DNA of 64,000 nt from Alphaproteobacteria bacterium UBA4588 (lineage in GTDB: Bacteria; Pseudomonadota; Alphaproteobacteria; Rhodobacterales; Rhodobacteraceae): contig CAJJAW010000007.1 in the NCBI GenBank assembly GCA_905182195.1, positions 124,001-188,000 of the forward strand, given 5' to 3'. Below, piece after piece: positions 54,433 through 62,555 of this stretch. The notes below the pieces were generated by a model that was not told where the DNA came from, made no database searches, and saw only the letters and a list, made by a program, of their open reading frames with translations. How positions within the stretch are numbered: position 1 is the stretch's first letter; the number at the start of each line of letters is the position of its first letter. The translations under genes were made by a program, and so were the position numbers.

Positions 54433-55447
54433 ATGCGGGATAGAAACCGCCCAAGCTTAGAAGATGTTGCGGTCCTCGCTGGTGTTTCCACCGCATCCAT
54501 CTCACGTTGCATCAACAATCCTAAAAAGGTTGCAGAGCCGACCCGCGTGCGCATTCTGCAGGCCATTGAAACCTTAGGCTATATGCCACATTTTGGCGGG
54601 CGGGCTTTAGCGCGCAACCGCACCAATACCATCGGCGCCATCATCCCCACAATGGACAATGCCATGTTCGCCAGCGGCTTGCAGGCTTTTCAGGAAACCT
54701 TGAGCCAAGCAAACGTGACTTTACTGGTGGGAAGCTCAAACTATGACCCTGCACAGGAATTTGAACAGATCAGGTCTTTGCTTTTACAGGGTGCGGATGG
54801 TTTACTTCTGATCGGCCAAGCCCGGCCCAAAAAAACCCACGATTTTCTGGCTCAGCATTCAGTGCCACATGTTTTGGCTTGGTGCTTCCCAAAATCCATC
54901 GGGCCACCATGCTGTTGGGTTCGACAATCAAAAATCTGGACGCGCGATTGCTGAGCATGTGATTTCTTATGGTCATCGCAAACTTGGCGTCATTGCCGGA
55001 CTGCGCGATGGTAACGATCGGGCGCAGGATCGTATCCTCGGCATTCAGGACGCAATCAACGCGCATCCAAATATTCAATTACTGGGCCTGCAAGAATGCA
55101 AATATAGCTTTGAAGAGGCCGGCTCAGCGTTAGATGAGCTCTTATTGGGCCCCGTTCATCCAACCGCTATTATATGCGGAAGCGATGTCTTGGCAGTGGG
55201 CGCCATGCTGCGCGCCCGCGACTTAGGACTTCAGATTCCTGAAGATATATCCATCACAGGATTTGACGACATTAATCTCGCGCGGGTGACCACGCCGGGG
55301 CTGACCACTGTGCGGGTGCCCCAACACGACATGGGTCGCAAGGCCGCACATGTGTTGCTGGGCTTATTGGATGCAGATGCCCCACAGCCTCAATCCTATG
55401 AGTTGATGACAACGATCATTGACCGCGGGACCCTAGCCCGAGTTTAA
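54433..55447 (+). CDS. LacI-family transcriptional regulator, frameshifted by one inserted base
   Basis: The N-terminal DNA-binding helix-turn-helix is SLEDVAVLAGVSTASISRCI, followed by the hinge and the first half of the sugar-binding-like domain (NTIGAIIPTMDNAMFASGLQ). The frame breaks near 54883, after PHVLAW. The expected continuation ASQNPSGHHAVGFDNQKSGR lies in the next frame and runs through DVLAVGAMLRARDLGLQIPE and DISITGFDDINLARVTTPGL to TAA 55445-55447. One base removed gives about 337 residues, normal for the family. It is divergent from the hps operon, with a double LacI operator between them, and is the likely sulfonate-responsive repressor. Its 3' end overlaps iclR by four bases. 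Confidence 0.88.
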
Positions 55448-56205
55448 CAAAAGAGCACATCGCGCATCGTTTGGGCAGCATCAATCAAAATTTGTTTACG
55501 TGCGACAGCATCTTCGATCGTCAAGCGTTGCGCCGGTCCGTGAAACGCCAGTGACGCCGCATAGCGGCCGCGCTCATCCAAGATCGGTACAGCAATCGCG
55601 ACCATCCCTTCGACAAATTCCTCTCGGTCAATCGCGTAGCCCAACTTTGCCACCTGTTTCAGTTCCGCCAATAGCGACGTATCCGTGCACAAAGTATTGG
55701 GCGTCAAGGACTGGAGCCGCAGACTACGCACCATGGCAAGGCGTGCTTTAGGCGATAGGCTCGCCAAAAATGTTTTGCCACTGGCGGTACAATGAAAGGG
55801 CACATGTGTCCCAACCGGCAATTGCACCCGGAATGGCCAATCCGTTTCAATACGGTCGATATAAATCATGCCGCCGCTGTCAGGGACCACAAAGTTGACC
55901 GTCTCGCCCACATCTTCGGCCACCCGTTGCATCACCTGATGACGGGCAATATGGTCGCGCGATGAATGTAAAATTCCAGAGGCCATCAAGCGCGCCCGCC
56001 GGGTTGGTCGTAACTTTTTGCCGTCGGTCTCGCGGGCCAAAAACCCCTCTTGCTCAAGCTTTGTGCACAGCCGATGAATGGTTTGTTTCGGCAGGCCGAT
56101 CTCATGATTGATTTCCGTGGGTGACAGCGGACGGTCCGATTGCCCTATGACCTCGAGTATCAACAACGTGCGCAAATTAGTAGGAATTCGCTCTTCCATG
56201 GGCAT
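55444..56205 (-). CDS. IclR-family transcriptional regulator
   Basis: The 253-residue protein has the N-terminal winged helix (EINHEIGLPKQTIHRLCTKL) and the C-terminal IclR effector domain (FHCTASGKTFLASLSP, GYAIDREEFVEGMVAIAVPI, LAFHGPAQRLT). IclR proteins control catabolic genes in response to small organic acids. It faces away from the GMC oxidoreductase gene. A palindrome AGCGGC-A-GCCGCT (56226-56238) in the 129-bp gap is a possible site. Its likely targets are the GMC gene and perhaps the TRAP genes beyond. Confidence 0.93.
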   Translation of the reverse strand: MPMEERIPTNLRTLLILEVIGQSDRPLSPTEINHEIGLPKQTIHRLCTKLEQEGFLARETDGKKLRPTRRARLMASGILHSSRDHIARHQVMQRVAEDVGETVNFVVPDSGGMIYIDRIETDWPFRVQLPVGTHVPFHCTASGKTFLASLSPKARLAMVRSLRLQSLTPNTLCTDTSLLAELKQVAKLGYAIDREEFVEGMVAIAVPILDERGRYAASLAFHGPAQRLTIEDAVARKQILIDAAQTMRDVLFC

Positions 56206-56334
56206 CTCACCTCAAACCAATTGTCAGCGGCAGCCGCTCGTTGCCGACGCAAAACTGTATTGCCGAATCTAATATTTCCTGCATTAGTAACACAAAAGAT
56301 CAAAAACGGGAATTAAAGTCTCAATTTTTAATAT

Positions 56335-57948
56335 ATGGGAGAGGAATTGGAATTTGACTTTGTCATAATTGGTGCCGGTTCGGCTGGTTGTGCTGTGGCC
56401 AACAGGCTTTCGGCTGATCCAAAATACACGGTTGCTTTGGTCGAAGCGGGCGGCAAAGACAGCAATCCGTGGATTCATATCCCAGTTGGCTATTTCAAAA
56501 CCATGGACAACCCAAAGACAGATTGGCGGTACCGCACTGAAAGCGACCCGGGCCTCAATGGGCGCGATATCCCTTGGCCGAGGGGTCGGGTCTTGGGTGG
56601 GTCCAGCTCTATCAATGGCCTTCTCTACGTCCGCGGCCAACCCGAAGATTTTACCCATTGGCGTCAACTTGGAAATACAGGCTGGGCCTGGGATGATGTG
56701 CTGCCCTACTTCAAACGCGCCGAGACCTGGAAAGGCGACGGCAAGATTGATCCGGTCCGAGGCACCAACGGCCCACTTTCAGTTTCCCCCACCCGGCTAA
56801 AGCGCGATATCGTCGACAAATGGATAGATGCAGCCGTTGCCGCAGGCTACAAACGCAATCCAGATTACAACGGTGCAGATCAAGAAGGGGTCAGCTATTT
56901 TCAACTGACCCTCGACAAAGGCCGTCGCTGTTCCAGCGCTGTGGCCTATCTAAAGCCTGCACGTGACCGCAAAAATCTCACCGTCATCACCCATGCGCAA
57001 GCTGAAAAGCTTTTGATCAAAGACGGTCGCACCACTGGCGTGACTGTGAACATTAAAGGCACAAGCCAAGATATCATGGCGCGGCGCGAAGTTATTTTGA
57101 GCGCAGGGACTATCGGCTCGCCACAAATTTTGATGTTGTCAGGCATTGGGGCTGCGGATGACCTGAAACAACAAGGTATCACTGTGGTGCATAATTTGCC
57201 CGGTGTTGGCAAAAACCTTCAAGACCATCTGCAAGCCCGGCCCATATTCAAAACACACCTCTCGACCATCAACATCGAGACCAACAACCTTTTGAAACAA
57301 GGAATGATTGCGCTGCAATATGCACTGGCACAAACCGGGCCTATGACCATGGCCGCAAGTCTGGGCACCGCATTTCTTAAAACAGATCCGACGCTAGACA
57401 CGCCAGACATTCAGTTTCACATTCAACCGTTCAGCGCCTCTGCCCCGGCGGATGGGCCACATAAGTTTTCCGCTTTCACCGCCTCTGTTTTGCAGATGCG
57501 ACCAGAAAGCACCGGGCATATCGCTCTAAAATCCGCAGATTGGCGCGATCATCCTGCGATCCACCCAAACTATTTGGCAACCGAGCTGGACCAAAATACG
57601 ATTGTCAAAGGCATTCAAATCGCACGAAAAATTGCACAGTTTGAACCACTCAAGGCGAATATTATCGAGGAGTTTATCCCAGGCTTAGGCGTGGCATTCG
57701 ATGATTATGACGCAACGCTCACATGGGCCCGCGACAACAGCGTTACGATTTACCACCCCACCGGCACCTGTAAGATGGGCCAAGATGATATGGCCGTTGT
57801 GGACGCGCGTTTGCGGGTGCACGGCATCAAAGGGCTGCGCGTGGCGGATTGCTCCATCATGCCCACTATCACCTCCGGTAACACCAATGCCCCTGCAATT
57901 ATGATTGGTGAAAAATTGTCTGACATGGTTTTGGCGGATGCAAAATGA
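56335..57948 (+). CDS. GMC-family FAD oxidoreductase (choline-dehydrogenase-like)
   Basis: The 537-residue flavoprotein has the FAD motif [40 protein letters not shown], the GMC signature [15 protein letters not shown] and the C-terminal active-site stretch [19 protein letters not shown] with the catalytic histidine. It oxidises an alcohol to an aldehyde. Choline, polyethylene glycol or other alcohols are family substrates, and the actual one is open. ATG 56335 gives the longest start, but TTG 56347 (EFDFVIIG) has the ribosome site GGGAGAGG just before it and is a serious alternative. It is divergent from iclR, and TerC follows 33 bp later. Confidence 0.94.
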   Translation: MGEELEFDFVIIGAGSAGCAVANRLSADPKYTVALVEAGGKDSNPWIHIPVGYFKTMDNPKTDWRYRTESDPGLNGRDIPWPRGRVLGGSSSINGLLYVRGQPEDFTHWRQLGNTGWAWDDVLPYFKRAETWKGDGKIDPVRGTNGPLSVSPTRLKRDIVDKWIDAAVAAGYKRNPDYNGADQEGVSYFQLTLDKGRRCSSAVAYLKPARDRKNLTVITHAQAEKLLIKDGRTTGVTVNIKGTSQDIMARREVILSAGTIGSPQILMLSGIGAADDLKQQGITVVHNLPGVGKNLQDHLQARPIFKTHLSTINIETNNLLKQGMIALQYALAQTGPMTMAASLGTAFLKTDPTLDTPDIQFHIQPFSASAPADGPHKFSAFTASVLQMRPESTGHIALKSADWRDHPAIHPNYLATELDQNTIVKGIQIARKIAQFEPLKANIIEEFIPGLGVAFDDYDATLTWARDNSVTIYHPTGTCKMGQDDMAVVDARLRVHGIKGLRVADCSIMPTITSGNTNAPAIMIGEKLSDMVLADAK

Positions 57949-57981
57949 ACCAAACTACAACACCCTTAAAGGATACGATGA

Positions 57982-58650
57982 ATGTTTGAGACAGTGATGG
58001 CATACGGGCAAATCGTGATTGCTGATTTGATCCTCTCGGGGGACAATGCCTTGATCATCGGCATGGCCGCCGCAGGATTGGCGCCGGAGCTACGTAAAAA
58101 AGCTATTCTTTACGGCATGGTTATCGCCGCTGTCTTACGGATTGTCTTTGCAGTCGTCGCCACCACGCTTTTGGGCATCCCGGGCATATTGTTTATTGGC
58201 TCCGTGTTGCTCTTCTGGGTATGCTGGCGTCTGTTTCGAGAGATCCGCGAAGGCATAGACCGCGAGGCGCAGGCCGCGCTTGAGGCCGCAGGTGATTCCA
58301 GCCAAGGCGATACAAGCGCAAAGCATAAAACCATGGCAACTGCTCTGATTTCAATCACAATCGCAGATGTTTCTATGTCGCTGGACAATGTGTTAGCTGT
58401 GGCCGCAATTGCCGATGGCGATCGTCAAATCTTGATCTTTGGCCTTGGCTTGGCCATTTTACTTATGGCCTTCGCCGCAACCATTATCATGAAATTGTTA
58501 ACAAAATATCCGTGGATATCATGGGTGGGTCTCATTGTGCTGCTCTATGTGGCTGGCGAAATGATGTATCGTGGTTTTTTTGATATTCACAGCGGTGTGG
58601 GTCCCTTGCTTGGCCTCGTAGACGGTTGGGAGATGAGCAAGAGCCATTAA
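57982..58650 (+). CDS. TerC/YjbE-family membrane protein
   Basis: The 222-residue inner-membrane protein has seven predicted spans. It has the paired acidic motifs of the TerC superfamily, IADLILSGDNALIIGMAAAG and IADVSMSLDNVLAVAAIADG, whose aspartates are thought to bind metal. YjbE-type members are linked to manganese or calcium efflux and metalation of exported proteins. It follows the GMC gene by 33 bp with the ribosome site aaaggatacga and may be cotranscribed, though a functional link is not evident. Confidence 0.93.
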   Translation: MFETVMAYGQIVIADLILSGDNALIIGMAAAGLAPELRKKAILYGMVIAAVLRIVFAVVATTLLGIPGILFIGSVLLFWVCWRLFREIREGIDREAQAALEAAGDSSQGDTSAKHKTMATALISITIADVSMSLDNVLAVAAIADGDRQILIFGLGLAILLMAFAATIIMKLLTKYPWISWVGLIVLLYVAGEMMYRGFFDIHSGVGPLLGLVDGWEMSKSH

Positions 58651-58705
58651 AAGAATTGGGATTTGGTGTAACGCGAGTGATGCCAATACTCTAAGATCCG
58701 TTGGT

Positions 58706-58745
58706 GTGCCTTCGGCCCGGGTCTAAAGTACTACAAAGAAGGCAC
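58706..58745. promoter_or_regulatory. Inverted repeat in the leader of the second TRAP binding-protein gene
   Basis: GTGCCTTC (58706-58713) and GAAGGCAC (58738-58745) are perfect 8-bp arms separated by 24 bases, ending 22 bp before the DctP start and 6 bp before its ribosome site (ggga gg). It may be an operator or an RNA hairpin that controls translation. Confidence 0.45.
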
Positions 58746-58767
58746 AAACTAAGGGAGGAAAACTTAA

Positions 58768-59874
58768 ATGTTTAACTTAAAAAATATAGCCAAAGGCGCA
58801 GCGATTTCTGCTGTTGCCTTTTCGGTTATTGCAACATCTGCAATGGCAGACAAAGTGTTGCGAATTCAATCAGTTTTGTCAGACAACGCAGATGAAGTTT
58901 TCATGTTGAAGGAATTCGGAAAAGACGTCGCAGCCCTAACAGGCGGTTCTTTGACCATCGAAGTTCTTCCAGCTGGTGCCATTGTTGGCGCACGCGACGT
59001 GATGGATGCCGTTGATGCAGGCCTCGTCGAAGGTGGGTTTGCTTGGACACACTACTGGGGTGGCAAACACGTAGCGGCTAACCTGTTCGGCGCACCAATC
59101 GCCGGCGCTGGTGTTGGCCTCGACAACATCGCATTCCTGTCATGGTTCCAATACGGTGGTGGCAAGGAACTGTATGACCGCCTTTGGGACGAAATGGGTG
59201 TGAACGTAAAAGGCTTCATGCTCCAGCCAGTTGGTCCAGAAGCTTTAGGTTGGTTTAGCGAGCCTATCAACTCAATGGACGACTTTCGTAAGTACCGTTT
59301 CCGGGCCCCTCCAGGCATGGTAGGCCAAGCGTATAAAGATATCGGTGTCGCTTCTGTTGCCATGGGTGGCGGGGATATTCTGCCAGCTTTGGAGAAAGGC
59401 ACAATTGACGCAGCTGAGTGGTGCTGCCCGAAACCTGACATGGTATTCGGCTTCCAGAAAGTTCTAAAGCATTACTACCTTCAAGGTCTACACCAAGTGG
59501 TGGTTAACGCTGACATGTACGTCAACGGTGACTTCTACGATGGTTTGTCAGTCACCGAAAAGAAAGCCTTGGAAGTCGCAGCTAATGCTTCCTTGTCCAA
59601 ATCTATGTCCTACCGTATCTACGAAAATGGCAAGGCATTGCAGACTTTGGTGAATGATCACGGTGTGATTTTGCATGACACCCCAGCTGATTACTTTTCA
59701 TCGTATATGTCAGCAGCAAAATCGCTTCTCGAAAAGAATGCAGCTGAAAACGAGTTCTTTGCTGAAGTATGGCAGTCCCAAAAAGACTTCGCTGACATCG
59801 CAGTTCCATTCTGGGCAGGATCTCAGGCATCGAATGCCGCTTTGGGTAAAGCACACGCTGATACTTTGAAGTAA
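58768..59874 (+). CDS. dctP: TRAP transporter periplasmic binding protein (DctP family, 2-oxo/hydroxy-acid type)
   Basis: The 368-residue protein has a signal peptide (MFNLKNIAKGAAISAVAFSV to the AMA cleavage site) and the DctP fold. It shows GGSLTIEVLPAGAIVGARDV, DAGLVEGGFAWTHYWGGKHV, the ligand-clamp arginine in FRKYRFRAPPGMVGQAYKDI and GTIDAAEWCCPKPDMVFGF. The length and the segment around AEWCC resemble binding proteins for 2-oxo acids or hydroxy acids (TakP type) more than C4-dicarboxylate ones. It is preceded by the ribosome site aagggagg, and a strong terminator separates it from the permease gene. The ligand is unknown. Confidence 0.93.
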   Translation: MFNLKNIAKGAAISAVAFSVIATSAMADKVLRIQSVLSDNADEVFMLKEFGKDVAALTGGSLTIEVLPAGAIVGARDVMDAVDAGLVEGGFAWTHYWGGKHVAANLFGAPIAGAGVGLDNIAFLSWFQYGGGKELYDRLWDEMGVNVKGFMLQPVGPEALGWFSEPINSMDDFRKYRFRAPPGMVGQAYKDIGVASVAMGGGDILPALEKGTIDAAEWCCPKPDMVFGFQKVLKHYYLQGLHQVVVNADMYVNGDFYDGLSVTEKKALEVAANASLSKSMSYRIYENGKALQTLVNDHGVILHDTPADYFSSYMSAAKSLLEKNAAENEFFAEVWQSQKDFADIAVPFWAGSQASNAALGKAHADTLK

Positions 59875-59888
59875 GCACTAAACAATTA

Positions 59889-59925
59889 GTACGGGGTTTT
59901 TAGAAGCCCCGTACTTTCTTTTTTT
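59889..59925 (+). terminator. Strong hairpin terminator/attenuator between dctP and dctQM
   Basis: GTACGGGG (59889-59896) and CCCCGTAC (59907-59914) form an 8-bp perfect stem followed by tttctttttttt. It lies 15 bp after dctP and 70 bp before the permease, so it should lower permease expression relative to the abundant binding protein. Confidence 0.9.
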
Positions 59926-59994
59926 AATAAGTGCCTAAAAACGTTTTAAAAAAAGACCCCAAAACATTAAGGGGCTACAATAAGGGAGATAGGG

Positions 59995-62470
59995 ATGGCG
60001 GCAGATGAAGTTGACCCAGCAAAGCTCGAGATTACTGATGAGCTGATTGCTGAGCGGAATAACTTTACTCCAGGTGAAACACCAGAGGATATGACCGCAT
60101 GGCAGCGCCCTATCACGGCAATAATCGATGTTGTAAACAATTGGGTTGGACGTTTGATCTGCCTATTAATTGTTCCATTAATCGGAGTTGTAGTGATTGA
60201 GGTTTTCTCACGAAATACTTTTTCCATTATGGTAGATAATGGCTGGGGCGATTTAGCCCGCTCGTTGGGTCTTGGTCCAACAGTCTTCGCCTATGATATC
60301 AGCCGCATGATCGCGGGTGTCTTGTTTATGGCCGCTGCTGGATATGGATTAATGCGTGGAGTTCATATACGCGCAGATTTCTTATACCGAAACTGGTCGG
60401 ATAAAACCCAAGCAACAGTTGACGCTTCACTCTACTTGATATTTTTCTTGCCCTCAATGTTGCTGTTTACTTGGATTTCTACGAAGTTTTTCATGGTAGC
60501 CTATCTCACCGGTGAAACAGCATTCGATAGCACATGGTCGCCAGTTCTATGGCCCGCACGTATCGCTATGCCCATAGGTGGTGCATTGCTATTCTTGCAA
60601 GGTTTTCCTGAACTATTCCGCGCTTTTCACAAAATGGGTAAGAAACGCGAAGGCACGTTCCTTTGGATTACCGCGGCCACACTTGTTTTGATCGCTCTGG
60701 AGATGTGGGTTCCAGGCGTTTTACCAATTTTTGAAGGTGTCTCAAGTTTATTTGAAAATGGCGGTATATTAGATGTGCCAAAACCTATAATTGGTTTGAT
60801 CATGTTGGGCACCATGATCTTTGTGATTTTTATCGGCTTCCCAATATCATTTACATTAATTTTCTTGGCATTTGGCTTTGGTATTTGGGGGCTTAACTTC
60901 AAACTCACTGGCCTTCTGATGACTTTGAATACGAATTCAACCATGTTGAACGACCAGCTGATGGCCGTACCTTTGTTTATCTTGATGGGTATCGTCATGG
61001 AAGCTGCGGGCCTGATGGAGCGTTTGTTCTCCTCAATTCAAATGATCATGGCACGTGTACGTGGATCACTTTACATCGCAGTTTTAATCGTCTCAACAAT
61101 CTTTGCAGCTGCGACCGGTATTGTGGGGGCGTCAGTTACCCTTCTAGGAATTATGGCTGGGGCTACTATGAGCCGCTCAGGCTATAATGTTAGGCTGTCT
61201 GCAGGAGCAATTACCGCCGGGGGGACGCTGGGTATCCTCATACCACCGTCCATAATGTTAATTGTGATGGGCCCTGTGCTTGATGTATCCACCCTAGACC
61301 TATTTCGCGGCGCGTTTGTGCCAGGTGCACTACTCGCTTCATTGTACTTGATTTACACATTGGGCCGCTGTTGGCTAAATCCAGAGCTGGGACCTATCCT
61401 TTCAGAAGAAGATCAGCCAGAAACCTCAAACAACTACCGCTTAGAAGTAATTCTAATATGTATCGGTGTTCTGGCAATTTGTAGGCTGTTTGGCCTAGCC
61501 CTTGGTGGTGCTTTTGGGTTCATCCCATTTGGCGGCCTGATTGTTTTGTTGGCAGCGCTACTTGTGAGTTATCGTGCCTACAAAAACCTAACCGTTCTAC
61601 GCATCGTTACACCCTTGGTCATTGGTGTACAGATCGTATACTCAATGTCAAAAATCATGGCACTGGATGGTGTAGAGTTTGGGCTTTTCTATCAAATTGC
61701 ATGGCTAATTTTCCTTGCCTTCGGTGCCTATAAGGCTGTTGGTTTGTATTCCGCCACCACGGCAGAAAACTTCCACTTCTCAGAATTGTGGAACGAGTTT
61801 TTTGCTGGGTTGATGCCTCCAACTATCCTAATATCCTTCGCTTTGGGATCAATTCTTATGGGATTTGCAACACCAGCTGAAGCCGCAGCTATGGGTGCAT
61901 TTGGATCGATCCTATTGTCCTTAGCTTACGGCAAGTTCAAGGTTGCAGGCTTTTTTGACAGCTTGGTTAAAGGTCTGGAGATCACAGTTTTAATTATGTT
62001 TTTGGTTGCAGCTTCCAACTTCTTCGGAGCGGAGTTCTCAATGCTTGGTACGCCAAAGATGATGACCGAAGTTCTTCTCGGGTTGGACATGTCGCCGTAT
62101 ATGATCTTAATTATAATCATGGCGTTGATCTTCGTACTTGGATGGCCACTGGAATGGGTGCCAATTGTGTTGATAGTTGTGCCAGTTTTACTGCCAACTG
62201 TCATGGCGCTGGATCTTCCCGGCTTCGCAAACGATTACGACAAGATGGTTTGGTTTGGAATCCTGATTGCAGTTAATTTGCAAACAGCATGGCTCAGTCC
62301 ACCTGTGGCATTGTCTGCCTACTTTCTGAAGGGCGTGGTACCCAATTGGGACCTCAAAGGACATCTACCTTGGCATGATGCAATTCATGGTTATACAATT
62401 GATTGGGCTAATACTCTTATTCTCCTTCCCACAGTTAGTGTTATGGCTACCTCGGGTCATGGGAGGGTAA
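59995..62470 (+). CDS. Fused TRAP permease DctQM, frameshifted by one inserted base near the C-terminus
   Basis: The protein joins the small permease (DctQ, about residues 35-240, with FMAAAGYGLMRGVHIRADFL) to the large permease (DctM, from about 260 on, with GASVTLLGIMAGATMSRSGY, GGTLGILIPPSIMLIVMG and FATPAEAAAMGAFGSILLSL). The continuous frame ends at 62508 with a polar nonsense tail that runs through the terminator. The expected DctM ending lies in the next frame from 62360: DIYLGMMQFMVIQLIGL, then LVLWLPRVMGG and TAA 62468-62470. One extra G in ctcaaaggacatc at 62359-62360 explains it. The corrected length is about 825 residues. It pairs with the preceding dctP. Confidence 0.93.
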
Positions 62471-62477
62471 TAATAAC

Positions 62478-62506
62478 AGAGGGGCGGCCAGATCGGCCGC
62501 CCCTCT
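62478..62506. terminator. Perfect 12-bp GC-rich hairpin between convergent dctQM and mttB-like genes
   Basis: AGAGGGGCGGCC (62478-62489) and GGCCGCCCCTCT (62495-62506) pair perfectly around a five-base loop. It lies eight bases after the corrected dctQM stop and 50 bp from the mttB-like stop, the place for a shared bidirectional terminator. The following tract is gaaaaaattt, so the T-run is weak on the plus side. Confidence 0.75.
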
Positions 62507-62555
62507 GAAAAAATTTATTAAAATTAAAACTAAAAAACAATGGGCGAGGTCAACG

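Noticed and set aside
21622..62470. Programmed +1 frameshifting as explanation for the four split genes
   Set aside because: The four genes are unrelated, none belongs to a family known for programmed shifting, and no shared slippery sequence or stop context is seen at the sites. Insertion errors are simpler.
62471..62508. Coding continuation of the TRAP permease through the GC hairpin
   Set aside because: The tail has no family similarity and runs through a perfect terminator stem. The corrected frame ends just before it.
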